The position numbers and the translations under genes were made by a program. Below, piece by piece: positions 1 through 7,310 of a DNA stretch of 64,000 nucleotides. The DNA is from Fundidesulfovibrio soli (GTDB lineage Bacteria > Desulfobacterota > Desulfovibrionia > Desulfovibrionales > Desulfovibrionaceae): NCBI RefSeq assembly GCF_022808695.1, contig NZ_JAKZKW010000001.1, positions 1 through 64,000 of the forward strand. Reading direction: 5' to 3'. Below the pieces are notes generated by a model, which saw nothing but the letters and a program-made list of their open reading frames with translations, did not search any database and was not told where the DNA came from. Within the stretch, counting starts at the first letter, position 1, and every line of letters starts with the position of its first letter.

Positions 1-188
1 GAGCCGTAAAGGGGCGTCTCCAAAAACTGGGCATCAATGAGACGCATCAGCCCAAGATTCAAGGCACTTTCTCCCTTGGGGCGATGATACCATGTCGACC
101 GAGGCAATTCGAGCATCCGGCATTGCCGGGAAATACTGAGCCTTGGATGGCCAGTTTCGACCATCCCGCGCCTCCGCTCTCGACTCAC
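1..188 (-). CDS. IS3-family transposase OrfB, 5' fragment (type 1)
   Basis: These are the first ~62 codons of the DDE-integrase half of the type 1 IS3 transposase. The gene starts at a GTG overlapping the orfA stop and runs off the window at position 1. It is nearly identical to the full orfB at 3217-4071. The catalytic DDE residues lie beyond the edge, so whether this copy is intact cannot be judged. Confidence 0.85.
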   Translation of the reverse strand, partial: MSRERRRGMVETGHPRLSISRQCRMLELPRSTWYHRPKGESALNLGLMRLIDAQFLETPLYG

Positions 189-469
189 CGTCGAGCGAAG
201 GCTCTCTCCAAAAAATCCTTCTCCACGGTCAGCTGACCGATCTTCGCGTGCAGATCGCGAATTTCAGCTTCGCCATCCTTATTCACGGCAGCGGCCTTTC
301 CGGAGAATGCCGACACCATACCATCCTTGGCCTGACGCTTCCAGGAAGCGATCATCGTGGGATGCACGTCGTACTTGCTCGCCAGTTCAGACAAGGTCAA
401 TTCGCCGATCAATGCCTCCAGGGCCAGCTTGGCCTTGAACTCCGCAGAAAACTTCCTTCTCTTGGACAT
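185..469 (-). CDS. IS3-family transposase OrfA (type 1)
   Basis: This 94-residue OrfA supplies the N-terminal helix-turn-helix DNA-binding part of an IS3-family transposase. A leading KRRKFSAEFKAK segment is followed by the HTH and a leucine-rich C-terminal coiled coil. It differs from the copy at 2936-3220 at only a few residues. In this family OrfA can act alone as a regulator or fuse to OrfB through a programmed -1 frameshift; orfB lies in the next frame here and overlaps the orfA stop. The sequence shows both frames intact up to the window edge. Confidence 0.88.
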   Translation of the reverse strand: MSKRRKFSAEFKAKLALEALIGELTLSELASKYDVHPTMIASWKRQAKDGMVSAFSGKAAAVNKDGEAEIRDLHAKIGQLTVEKDFLERAFARR

Positions 470-536
470 CGTAGACCGTCCTCCTCGCTTGAGGACTCCA
501 GCTTAGCGAACTGTCCAATTTTCCGCATCCACCTCA

Positions 537-999
537 GGCCTTCGAGGACGGCCAATCGGCGAGCTGTGCAACGAGCACGGCATTTCCCAGGCTCAGTATT
601 ACCAGTGGCGCGACCGCTTTCTCGGCAATGCCCACCGCGTGTTCGAGACGGCCACTGTGGACAAGCGCACCCAACGGCTTGAGTCTGAGAATGCCAAACT
701 CAAGGGATTGGTCGGCGAGTTGACCTTGGAGTTAAAAAAAACGGACGGTTGGCCGTGAAACGGCGCGGCTCTTACGCCAAAGTCGCCGCCAGAAACGCCG
801 ACCTTCTGGACCGTATTCGCTCGCTCAAGGCTGATCACCCGTTCTGGGGCTACCGGCGTATATGGGCTCATCTACGCTTCGTTGATGAGCTGACCGTCGG
901 CAAGAACCGAGTGCACCGGCTTATGAAGGAGCACGGGTTGACGGTGCGGAGCAATCAGCTGCTCAAGGCCAAGCGCAAACCGACCGGCAGCAAGCCCAG
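537..999 (+). pseudogene. IS3-family (type 2) transposase remnant, truncated both ends
   Basis: This is the internal part of a type 2 IS: the later two thirds of orfA, the frameshift region, and the first ~80 codons of orfB (from about 749). It is almost identical to the opposite-strand copy at 1000-2135. The type 1 IS cuts its 5' side at 536/537, and the inverted type 2 copy cuts its 3' side at 999/1000. The slippery run has 8 A's (734-741), one more than in the other copy. With 8 A's orfB sits in the -1 frame of orfA, the usual IS3 arrangement. It has no functional transposase because the DDE domain is missing. Confidence 0.85.
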
Positions 1000-1014
1000 T
1001 GTACTGCCCCTCAT

Positions 1015-1800
1015 TTAGCAAGCGTCCGCTAAGTGAGTCTCGCGGCTGAGCTGTTCTGCCTCGAAAGCCTCCGGCGACCTGTAGCCGAGGGTCGAGTGCA
1101 GATAGTTTGCGTTGTAGCCGTCGATCCAGCGGTCCAGAGCCTCCAAGAAGGCAACCGGACTCGTGAACTCGTTGATCCAGACCAACTCTTCCTTGAGCGT
1201 GCGCATGAAGCGCTCCGTATCCGCGTTGCCTTTGGGGTTGGAGTAGCTGGTGAAGGCCTGGTTGATGCCCATGATCCGGCAAGCCTTCATGAAGCTCACT
1301 GATGTCGGCTGGCAGCCGTTGTCGGACATCAAGTTGAGGCCAGATCCCCTCGCGCCATCTAGAAACTGCCGGTTGACGGCCTTGTTCAGGGCGGCCAGCC
1401 AGTGCCAAGCCCTAGCTTGCAACCCGGCATAATGCCACACGACCTTCTTGGTGTTCCAGTCCAGCACGATCACCACGTAGACCCAGCCGAAGCCCTCGAT
1501 CATGACCTTGGTCATGTCGATGCCCCACCATTGATTCGGCCTGCTGGGCCTGGGCTTGTTGCCGGTCGGCTTGCGCTTGGCCTTGAGCAGTTGACTGCCA
1601 CGCACCGTCAACCCGTGCTCCTTCATAAGCCGGTGCACTCGGTTCTTGCCGACGGTCAGTTCATCAACAAAGCGCAGATGAGCCCATATACGCCGGTAGC
1701 CCCAGAACGGATGGTCAGCCTTGAGTGAGCGAATACGGTCCAGAAGATCGGCGTTTCGGGCGGCGACTTTGGCGTAAGAGCCGCGCCGTTTCACGGCCAA
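1015..1800 (-). CDS. IS3-family transposase OrfB (type 2), DDE integrase
   Basis: This 261-residue protein is the catalytic half of an IS3-family transposase. It has an HTH_21-like N-terminal part (ADHPFWGYRRIWAHL), then an rve integrase core. The core shows DMTKV as the first acidic site, SDNG as the second, and the glutamate region near NADTERFMRTLKEE. The length is normal for OrfB. It starts at ATG 1800, overlapping orfA. Because of the single-base difference in the poly-A tract, the fusion frame with orfA looks disturbed. Confidence 0.85.
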   Translation of the reverse strand: MAVKRRGSYAKVAARNADLLDRIRSLKADHPFWGYRRIWAHLRFVDELTVGKNRVHRLMKEHGLTVRGSQLLKAKRKPTGNKPRPSRPNQWWGIDMTKVMIEGFGWVYVVIVLDWNTKKVVWHYAGLQARAWHWLAALNKAVNRQFLDGARGSGLNLMSDNGCQPTSVSFMKACRIMGINQAFTSYSNPKGNADTERFMRTLKEELVWINEFTSPVAFLEALDRWIDGYNANYLHSTLGYRSPEAFEAEQLSRETHLADAC

Positions 1801-2062
1801 CCGTCCGTTTTTTTAACTCCAAGGTCAACTCGCCGACCAATCCCTTGAGTTTGGCATTCTCAGACTCAAGCCGTTGGGTGCGCTTGTCCACGGTGGCCGT
1901 CTCGAACACGCGATGGGCGTTGCCGAGGAAGCGGTCGCGCCACTGGTAATACTGAGCCTGGGAAATGCCGTGCTCGTTGCACAACTCGCCGATTGTCCGT
2001 CCTCGAAGGCCTTCGAGCACGATGAGCGCCTTCTGCTCCGGGGTCCACTTCCGTCGTTTCAT
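1715..2062 (-). CDS. IS3-family transposase OrfA (type 2)
   Basis: This 115-residue OrfA begins KRRKWTPEQKA, typical of the IS3-family HTH subunit, followed by a leucine-zipper-like segment. Its last ~25 residues are probably an artefact. The slippery tract has only 7 A's (T7 on the plus strand, 1808-1814), against 8 in the sister copy. The frame therefore runs past the point where OrfA normally stops, and orfB lies in the +1 frame instead of -1. This copy may be impaired for OrfAB fusion. Confidence 0.82.
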   Translation of the reverse strand: MKRRKWTPEQKALIVLEGLRGRTIGELCNEHGISQAQYYQWRDRFLGNAHRVFETATVDKRTQRLESENAKLKGLVGELTLELKKRTVGRETARLLRQSRRPKRRSSGPYSLTQG

Positions 2063-2100
2063 GGCCGATCTCCTCCTGGGAATCAGCCACGAAAACTCCG

Positions 2101-2805
2101 CTAGCGCAACCGCTCACCAAGCCGGGGGCAGGATACCTGGTAGCTGTCCATTGAGCGGAGGAGGGGAGCTATCTCTTTGGGGTCCGTGATGCTTGGGTGG
2201 TGCTTCTCCTTGACTGGGGGAAGGGCTCCGAGCAAATCGCTGGCGGGGTTACGGTCAGCCCTGCCTGTGGCTATGGCATAGCGGAATACCTGCCCGCAAT
2301 TCTGCAAGGCCCGGTGAGCCGTCTCGATCCGCCCGCGTGCTTCGATTCGCTGAACAACTGTGAGTAACTCCGGGGCCAGGATGTCTCGGATAGGTCTGTT
2401 ACTCACCCAAGGGAAAATATCTTTCTCGAAGCGACGGATGATCCTGTCGGCATGGGAGGGGCTCCAGGTGGGCTGAAACTTGCCGAACCATTCGCGGGCC
2501 ACGCGCTCGAAGGTGTTTTCGTCAATCTCCGCTTCGGCTTTTTGGGCCTTCCGCACTTCTCCAGGGTCAATCCCTTGAGCAAGAAGGCTGCGGGCTTCAT
2601 CCCGGTGTTCCCTGGCGTCCTTCAGGCTCACGTCAGGGTAGACGCCAAGAGAGAGCATCTTTGCCTTGCCGTTGAAGCGATATCTGAAGCGCCAACGCTT
2701 CCCGCCATTTGGGGAGATTTCCAGGCTCAGGCTTCTTTCGTCAGCGATGCGGATAAGTGTAGGGCCGGGTTTTGCGTTTCTCACCGCTAAATCTGTAAGC
2801 GCCAT
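2101..2805 (-). pseudogene. Tyrosine-type integrase, C-terminally truncated by IS (island A)
   Basis: Residues 1 to ~223 match the N-terminal DUF4102 arm-binding and core-binding domains of the intact island integrase at 18868-20097 (MALTDLAVRNAKP against MPLTDVAVRNAKP). Homology stops at about 2136, where the type 2 IS begins; the last ~12 codons are read from the IS. The whole catalytic domain (R, HxxR, H, Y) is absent, so it is inactive. It starts at ATG 2805 behind GGAGG. The upstream arm-type motifs GTTACTCAC suggest an older, related island with a distinct specificity. Confidence 0.9.
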
Positions 2806-2935
2806 GTGAGTAACCTCCGGGGGCTAAGGAGGGCGCGGCTTGCCAGAGTTACTCACGCATCTTTTGCCTGAGGTGGATGCGGAAAATTGGACAGTTCGCT
2901 AAGCTGGAGTCCTCAAGCGAGGAGGACGGTCTACG

Positions 2936-3220
2936 ATGTCCAAGCGAAGGAAGTTTTCTGCGGAGTTCAAAGCCAAGGTGGCCCTGGAGGCTTTGATCGG
3001 CGAATTGACCTTGTCTGAACTGGCGAGCAAGTACGACGTGCATCCCACGATGATCGCGTCTTGGAAGCGTCAGGCCAAGGACGGTATGGTGTCGGCATTC
3101 TCCGGAAAGGCCGCTGCCGTGAAGAAGGATGGCGAGGCTGAGATTCGCGATCTGCACGCGAAGATCGGCCAACTGACCGTGGAAAAGGATTTTTTGGAGA
3201 GAGCCTTCGCTCGACGGTGA
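2936..3220 (+). CDS. IS3-family transposase OrfA (type 1)
   Basis: This 94-residue HTH subunit of the complete element has an N-terminal HTH (KRRKFSAEFKAKVALEAL) and a C-terminal coiled coil ending in [12 protein letters not shown]. The -1 frame is open across the T-run near 3190-3195 into orfB, so an OrfAB fusion by programmed frameshifting is possible. It starts at ATG 2936 behind GAGGA. Confidence 0.92.
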   Translation: MSKRRKFSAEFKAKVALEALIGELTLSELASKYDVHPTMIASWKRQAKDGMVSAFSGKAAAVKKDGEAEIRDLHAKIGQLTVEKDFLERAFARR

Positions 3221-4071
3221 GTCGGGAGCGAAGGCGTGGGATGGTCGAAACAGGTCATCCAAGGCTCAGTATTTCCCGGCAATGCCGGATGCTCGGCTTG
3301 CCCCGGTCGACATGGTATCATCGCCGCAAGGGAGAGAGTGCTATGGATCTTGGGCTGATGCGTCTGATTGATGCCCAGTTTCTGGAGACGCCCTTTTACG
3401 GTTCGCGGCAGATGCGGCTCCATTTCAAGAATCAGGGCATCCTGGTGGGGCGTGGGCGAGTTCGGCGTTTGATGCGCAAGATGGGGCTGACGGCGATTTA
3501 CCAGAAGCCCAGGACCAGCGCCCCGCACCCCGAGCACAGGATTTACCCGTATCTCTTGCGAGGACTGCGGATTGATCGACCGAATCGCGTGTGGTGTGCG
3601 GACATCACGTATGTGCCGATGAAGCGGGGATTCTTGTATCTGGTGGCGATCATGGACTGGCACAGCCGGGCGGTGCTGTCCTGGCGGCTGTCCAACACCA
3701 TGGACGCGGACTTCTGTGTTGCGGCCTTGGAAGAGGCCTTGAATCGACACGGAGTTCCGGAAATCTTCAACACCGACCAGGGAGCGCAGTTTACCAGCCA
3801 GGAATTCACTCAGACCCTCAAAAACGCCGGAGTGGCCATTTCCATGGACGGCAAAGGGCGCTGGATGGATAACGTCTTCATCGAACGCCTGTGGCGCTCG
3901 GTGAAATGGGAATGCCTCTACCTGAGAGAGCTTGAAACCGGCAGCCAGGCGCGACGTGCGCTTGAGCACTGGTTCCATTTTTATAACGAACAGCGACCGC
4001 ATACCGCCTTTGACGGACAGCGGCCCATGGACGTCTACCGGGAAGGAACGGCCTCCCAGAAGGCGGCATGA
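3217..4071 (+). CDS. IS3-family transposase OrfB (type 1), DDE integrase
   Basis: The 284-residue catalytic subunit has an HTH_21-like segment ([15 protein letters not shown]), then an rve core. The acidic triad appears as CADITY, FNTDQG and the glutamate of [10 protein letters not shown]. The family's C-terminal YNEQRPH motif is also present. It starts at GTG 3217, overlapping the orfA stop in the -1 frame. Length and motifs look intact, so this is probably the element able to mobilise its relatives. Confidence 0.93.
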   Translation: MSRERRRGMVETGHPRLSISRQCRMLGLPRSTWYHRRKGESAMDLGLMRLIDAQFLETPFYGSRQMRLHFKNQGILVGRGRVRRLMRKMGLTAIYQKPRTSAPHPEHRIYPYLLRGLRIDRPNRVWCADITYVPMKRGFLYLVAIMDWHSRAVLSWRLSNTMDADFCVAALEEALNRHGVPEIFNTDQGAQFTSQEFTQTLKNAGVAISMDGKGRWMDNVFIERLWRSVKWECLYLRELETGSQARRALEHWFHFYNEQRPHTAFDGQRPMDVYREGTASQKAA

Positions 4072-4146
4072 TAATCAACCGGACTTTAGCTTAGAAACGC
4101 CGCCAACCTGTCCAACCTACCGGGACCACCTCAGCCGTCCTTCGCG

Positions 4147-4167
4147 GTTACTCACAGAGTTACTCAC
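4147..4167 (+). repeat. GTTACTCAC arm-type repeats of island A
   Basis: GTTACTCAC occurs at 4147-4155 and 4159-4167 (12-bp spacing). It recurs at 2848-2856 just left of the inserted IS and inverted at 2806-2814 at the truncated integrase start. The intact integrase locus has the parallel motif GTTACCCGC in the same relative positions and spacing. By analogy with other tyrosine recombinases, these are probably arm-type binding sites for the island A integrase. Confidence 0.6.
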
Positions 4168-4192
4168 AAAAAAAGTGGATGTCAAAGGACTG

Positions 4193-4301
4193 AAACGGAC
4201 GAAGGCGGCCCTTGCGGCCCGCCTTTTCCTTGAAATTCCTGGGGGTTTTGGACTTTATTGGACTTGGTTGGAAGTCCTGTTGGTGGGGCGGGGGGAGTCG
4301 A
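4193..4301 (+). repeat. Island attachment repeat, left copy (contains tmRNA 3'-end fragment)
   Basis: This stretch of about 110 bp is nearly identical to 20217-20326. Its right end (TGGTGGGGCGGGGGGAGTCGA, 4281-4301) is a slightly degenerate copy of the tmRNA 3' terminus (20305-20326). It therefore marks the distal attachment site of the 16-kb island and, at the same time, the former tmRNA-proximal end of the older island on its left. A GC-rich hairpin (AAGGCGG/CCGCCTT) lies at 4202-4228. Confidence 0.85.
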
Positions 4302-4325
4302 GTCTGTTGCATAATTTACTGAATT

Positions 4326-4760
4326 TTAAAAATAAATTGTTTTCAACGTAATTAAGTTACCCGCGAAGTTACCCGCCTGGAAGTGCTCTTGTCCCTCAAC
4401 TGCCGATCCCCTAGCGCCGAGCAAACAATCCTTTTTCGGGTGGGAATCTCCGAGAATATAAGGGGGGGGTACCCCCCCCTGGCCCCCGTTCAGTGGTTCC
4501 ATCCGCCCCGCGTTGTCGCTTGCGAAACGTCCGGGGAGGGGATAAATGGCTTCGGCTTTTGCGAATAGTTGGCTCAAGACGATGAAGCCGTGTGGGGTAG
4601 AGCGATCCCTGGGTGACTTCATTGGGGCTAGTTGGGTGGTCTTCTCGTAGGCCTCTTGGTCAACCCCTCTGAGGTCGATGTTCTGGTCCTTCGCTTTCGA
4701 GATTCTCGCATAACTAAGAGGCATGGCTTTCATCTCGCGCAAATGCGTTGCTGTCAGCAA
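4326..4760 (-). CDS. Uncharacterised short reading frame at island left end
   Basis: This open frame of 144 codons is not recognised. It contains the 20-bp palindrome at 4461-4480 (encoding GGVPPPY) and ends inside the AT-rich stretch beside the att repeat. Start choice is unclear (ATG 4760 or 4733), and neither has a good ribosome binding site. The N-terminal half looks more protein-like than the C-terminal half, so it may be a decayed gene or non-coding. No function is suggested. Confidence 0.3.
   Translation of the reverse strand: MLTATHLREMKAMPLSYARISKAKDQNIDLRGVDQEAYEKTTQLAPMKSPRDRSTPHGFIVLSQLFAKAEAIYPLPGRFASDNAGRMEPLNGGQGGVPPPYILGDSHPKKDCLLGARGSAVEGQEHFQAGNFAGNLITLKTIYF
4356..4376 (+). 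repeat. GTTACCCGC arm-type repeats, left island end
   Basis: Two copies of GTTACCCGC (4356-4364 and 4368-4376, 12-bp spacing) lie about 55 bp inside the left island boundary. The same motif with the same spacing occurs beside the integrase gene at the other end. These are probably arm-type sites bound by the N-terminal domain of the island integrase. Confidence 0.6.
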
Positions 4761-4921
4761 TTTGTGTACTTATGCAACAATCAAAAACAAGAATATGATC
4801 AAATCCCTGGTGTTAACCAGGGCAAAACACTCCACAGCATGTCAACGAGGTAATGAACAGCCTATGGTGTTCGCATAAGTAACTGTGTTTGCAACACCGA
4901 TCAGATCAAAGGAGAAGACAT

Positions 4922-5428
4922 ATGGGGCGGGATGAACTTGACGGATTCTGGCGGTACAGCGAGTTGAGCGAGGCCCAGCAGGAGGCGATCCCTGTTGAAT
5001 TGCCCGACGATTGGCAATTTTCTGGAACGCCTGACGATGGAGTTGAGCCTGTGTTCGTGTGCCCCATCTGCCAAGAGAAATGCACCTCGGAGCGCGGTGG
5101 ATGTAAGCACTTTGTGTTCGTGTATCGTGGTGAGTCCAATTCATATCTCCACCTTGATCCGAGCTTCGAAGACCTTGTCGTGCGGACGCTCGAAGAGAAG
5201 GGGGTGAACCTTGCGGATGAGCCTTTTGAAGAGAACCCGGCTGTCCGGCCTTGTGAAATCACTGATGTCGATGACGCCGAGTGGCCGGGCTTGGACGTGC
5301 TCCTCCCGAATCTGCATCAAATTCACTTCTCCCTAAGTCACGGGCACGCAGGGTGGGATGACTACGCAGGGTTCCTCGATATCGAAAACGTACTTGTAGC
5401 AAGCCATTTCAATCGTGAACTTGGTTGA
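4922..5428 (+). CDS. Uncharacterised acidic protein with CPxC zinc-ribbon-like motif
   Basis: The 168-residue product is not recognised. ATG 4922 is chosen over an upstream start at 4889 because AAAGGAG lies 6 bp before it. The acidic N-terminal part is followed by a CPICQEKC...CKH cluster at about residues 47-62, which could bind zinc. The C-terminal half is rich in aspartate and aromatic residues and has no membrane segment or signal peptide. It is the first island gene from the left and the only rightward one there. The TGTCC array lies just downstream. The sequence looks like a soluble cytoplasmic protein; a cargo or defence role would be pure inference. Confidence 0.65.
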   Translation: MGRDELDGFWRYSELSEAQQEAIPVELPDDWQFSGTPDDGVEPVFVCPICQEKCTSERGGCKHFVFVYRGESNSYLHLDPSFEDLVVRTLEEKGVNLADEPFEENPAVRPCEITDVDDAEWPGLDVLLPNLHQIHFSLSHGHAGWDDYAGFLDIENVLVASHFNRELG

Positions 5429-5849
5429 CCACCGATGATACTGAGGTCGCTTGAAGGATGGCTGGTGAAGTGTCCAGCGATTGTCCGATGCATGTCCACA
5501 ACGTGTCCGATCTTGTCCGATGCTGTCCACAACGTGTCCGATTTTGTCCGAAGTGACAGATGAAACACGCATCCCGAGTACCGTAATCTGGGAGTTTCGG
5601 TCTATGGCCTCGTCCGGGAATCACCGTGGTTGCTTAATTTCTATATTCCAAGGAGTCAGGGTAGGCCTGAAATCGAGGTGGAGATTCCGAAGCTTAAGAA
5701 GACCACGCAGGCAGTTGGCCCCGCCCTTTAAAAAGGTGTCAGAGTGAGGCCGGGGATGGCATCCAGGTTCCATCCACCGGGGGAAGGTTCACGGGCAACT
5801 TCCAAGCGCAGAAAGGTGGTCCGGTCTCCGGTCTGTGACGACTGTAGGT
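5429..5849. other. Intergenic region with phased TGTCC array
   Basis: There is no convincing gene in these 420 bp between the end of the CPxC protein and the 3' end of the leftward gene at 5850. The region holds the phased TGTCC array (5471-5549). No clear terminator or promoter was seen in the remaining ~300 bp. Confidence 0.5.
5471..5549 (+). repeat. Eight TGTCC motifs phased at 10-11 bp
   Basis: TGTCC begins at 5471, 5482, 5493, 5504, 5514, 5524, 5535 and 5545, so the spacings are 11, 11, 11, 10, 10, 11 and 10 bp. Part of this is a tandem duplication of a 31-32 bp unit (5481-5512 and 5513-5543). The phasing matches the DNA helical repeat, so all copies lie on one face of the helix. This is typical of a cooperative protein-binding array, or of a transposon end with multiple transposase sites. 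The binding protein is unknown. Confidence 0.7.
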
Positions 5850-6413
5850 CTATTTAAAAAGCATTTTAATAACACTCGCTTTGCGCATTTGTTTCGTTTT
5901 GGCATTGTGCTCGCTAATAACAAATGCCTCTCCTAGGCAACGTATTGATGCGTAGAACGCTTCTTTGTCTGTGCGCTCTTGTAGGGCCTTGTTTAGGAGC
6001 GTGTTTTTGCATTCGTTGTATCGATAAAACCCTGAGTGACGCTCTGCAAGGTCTAGAACTCTGGCATACTTAGATTCTTCATCATCTTTTTCAGAGAAGA
6101 ATTCTTCGTATTTTCTACACACTCTATGTCTGTACTTTGTAGAACCATATTGAATAAATATGTGTTTGCTCATCTTGAAAAAGCGCAATAATTTTCTCTC
6201 AAAACATTTTGTCGGAATGTCCGCGCACGTGGCTATGTTGTTAAGTACGGATACGGTTGTTTTCAGATGTCTTGCCAGTGCAGGCATGTCGCTGTCTGAG
6301 ACATGGTTTTCAAGCTTCACCGCCAGTGCCTCTGCAAAGAGTATGACATCCATGAATCTTGCCAAGTTGTCCACTTGCTTCCCTCCATGAGAATGAGGTG
6401 TGGACTTTATCAT
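5850..6413 (-). CDS. Uncharacterised AT-rich island protein
   Basis: The 187-residue product is not recognised. It is predicted helical, rich in Lys, Arg and aromatic residues, and has scattered cysteines (for example ATCAD, NECKN). There is no signal peptide or membrane segment. Base composition is clearly more AT-rich than the restriction operon and core genes, a sign of separate acquisition. The upstream region is also AT-rich. It stands alone between the TGTCC array and the metallopeptidase gene, transcribed leftwards. It could be cargo of the island; no domain supports a specific role. Confidence 0.6.
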   Translation of the reverse strand: MIKSTPHSHGGKQVDNLARFMDVILFAEALAVKLENHVSDSDMPALARHLKTTVSVLNNIATCADIPTKCFERKLLRFFKMSKHIFIQYGSTKYRHRVCRKYEEFFSEKDDEESKYARVLDLAERHSGFYRYNECKNTLLNKALQERTDKEAFYASIRCLGEAFVISEHNAKTKQMRKASVIKMLFK

Positions 6414-6590
6414 GATTCAATTGTGTGGCAAGATCTATTTATGATCATCTCTCTTTGGTTGATTCAATTATGACTTCATCGAAAATTATTATTCATGTAG
6501 GTTGGAGTTGAATTCGGATGGCGTGACATGGTATTTCTCTAAACAATGACAAGACCCAGCTTGCGCATGGGGAAAAACACAAACTATTAC

Positions 6591-7310
6591 TCAATACGAC
6601 CAATCCTCATGCCTCACCGGCAACTGGTTGAGTTGCTCCCGGTGGAACCTCCACTTTGGCATGAGCCGGTCCATGAGGTCGACAAATCGTGAGTTGTGGG
6701 TGGGTTCCACTAAGTGGGCCAGTTCATGGACGACGAGGTACTCCAGGCAGTCCTTGGGCTTCTTGGCGAGGTCGGTGTTGAACCGGATGCTCCGGGTCGT
6801 GGGGTTGCAACTTCCCCATCGGGTTTTCATCCTGCGCACGGAAAACCGTTCAAGCTGAACCCCAAGGCGTTTCTCCCACTTTTTGATGAGTGGGGTAGCC
6901 GCAGCTTTGACTTGGCCCCGATACCACCCTTCGACAATATCCTGCCGCTTGTTTTCATCCGTTCCGGGGCGGACCCTCAAGGTCATCGTGCGGTGCTCAA
7001 GCTCAACACGGGGGACCTCATCCTCTTCAACCACTCTCATGAGATAGCGCCGTCCCCAAAGGAAATGGCTCTCTCTCTCTAGATACTCGCGCGGCGTTTC
7101 GCGTTCCTGGTCGCGGAACTTCGCTTGCTGCTTCCTGATCCAATCGAGCTTCGAGATGGTGAAGACGCGGATGGTGTCCAGGTCCATGCGCGACGGTGCG
7201 GCAACGCGGACCTTTCCGTGCGGGGGATAGACACTCAAGTGAATGTTCTTGATGTCCTTCAGCACAACATCCACCTCGATCTCGCCGAGGCTGATCCTGG
7301 TGACCATCAA
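6591..7310 (-). CDS. YgjP-like zinc metallopeptidase (DUF45 / M48-related)
   Basis: This 239-residue protein belongs to the YgjP/SprT-like family often found beside type I restriction genes. The zinc-binding motif HELAHLVEPTH covers residues 195-205, preceded by the family signature MKTRWGSCNPTTRSIRFN. The N-terminal half is a beta-rich YgjP domain. Its ATG overlaps the hsdR stop by 4 bp (7307-7310), so it is the last gene of the hsdMS operon and probably translationally coupled. Its substrate is unknown. It may process or turn over a component of the restriction system, which is inference from linkage only. Confidence 0.9.
   Translation of the reverse strand: MMVTRISLGEIEVDVVLKDIKNIHLSVYPPHGKVRVAAPSRMDLDTIRVFTISKLDWIRKQQAKFRDQERETPREYLERESHFLWGRRYLMRVVEEDEVPRVELEHRTMTLRVRPGTDENKRQDIVEGWYRGQVKAAATPLIKKWEKRLGVQLERFSVRRMKTRWGSCNPTTRSIRFNTDLAKKPKDCLEYLVVHELAHLVEPTHNSRFVDLMDRLMPKWRFHREQLNQLPVRHEDWSY

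Larger units (their letters stand above)
1..536 (-). mobile_element. IS3-family element, partial copy (type 1), cut by window edge
   Basis: This is a second copy of the element at 2869-4133, on the minus strand and cut by the window start. Its terminal inverted repeat (CCACCTCA ending at 536) matches the complete copy's left end. It holds a whole orfA (469-185) and the start of orfB. It abuts the middle of the orfA of a different IS remnant at 537, so it inserted into that older element. The far end is outside the window, so no target duplication can be checked. Confidence 0.9.
1000..2135 (-). mobile_element. IS3-family element (type 2), near-complete copy
   Basis: The element is about 1.14 kb. 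Imperfect terminal inverted repeats are visible: TGTACTGCCCC at 1000-1010 and, on the other strand, TATCCTGCCCC from 2135. It contains orfA (2062-1715) and orfB (1800-1015). The right end falls inside an integrase gene; homology with the intact integrase resumes at about 2136. The left end abuts an inverted remnant of the same IS. No matching target duplication is seen, which suggests a deletion or recombination after insertion. Confidence 0.82.
2869..4133 (+). mobile_element. Complete IS3-family element (type 1), 1265 bp, 3-bp target duplication
   Basis: Both ends are visible. The left end starts TGAGGTGG at 2869 and the right end finishes CCACCTCA at 4133; the ~26-bp inverted repeats are imperfect and share TTGGACAG. 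The flanking trinucleotide GCC (2866-2868 and 4134-4136) is a target-site duplication, normal for IS3. Both reading frames are open with a -1 overlap. The element landed between the truncated integrase and the att repeat, splitting a cluster of GTTACTCAC motifs. Confidence 0.93.

Noticed and set aside
5471-5549. Possible CRISPR array
   Set aside because: The repeats are 5-8 bp at 10-11 bp spacing without spacers, and no cas genes are present.
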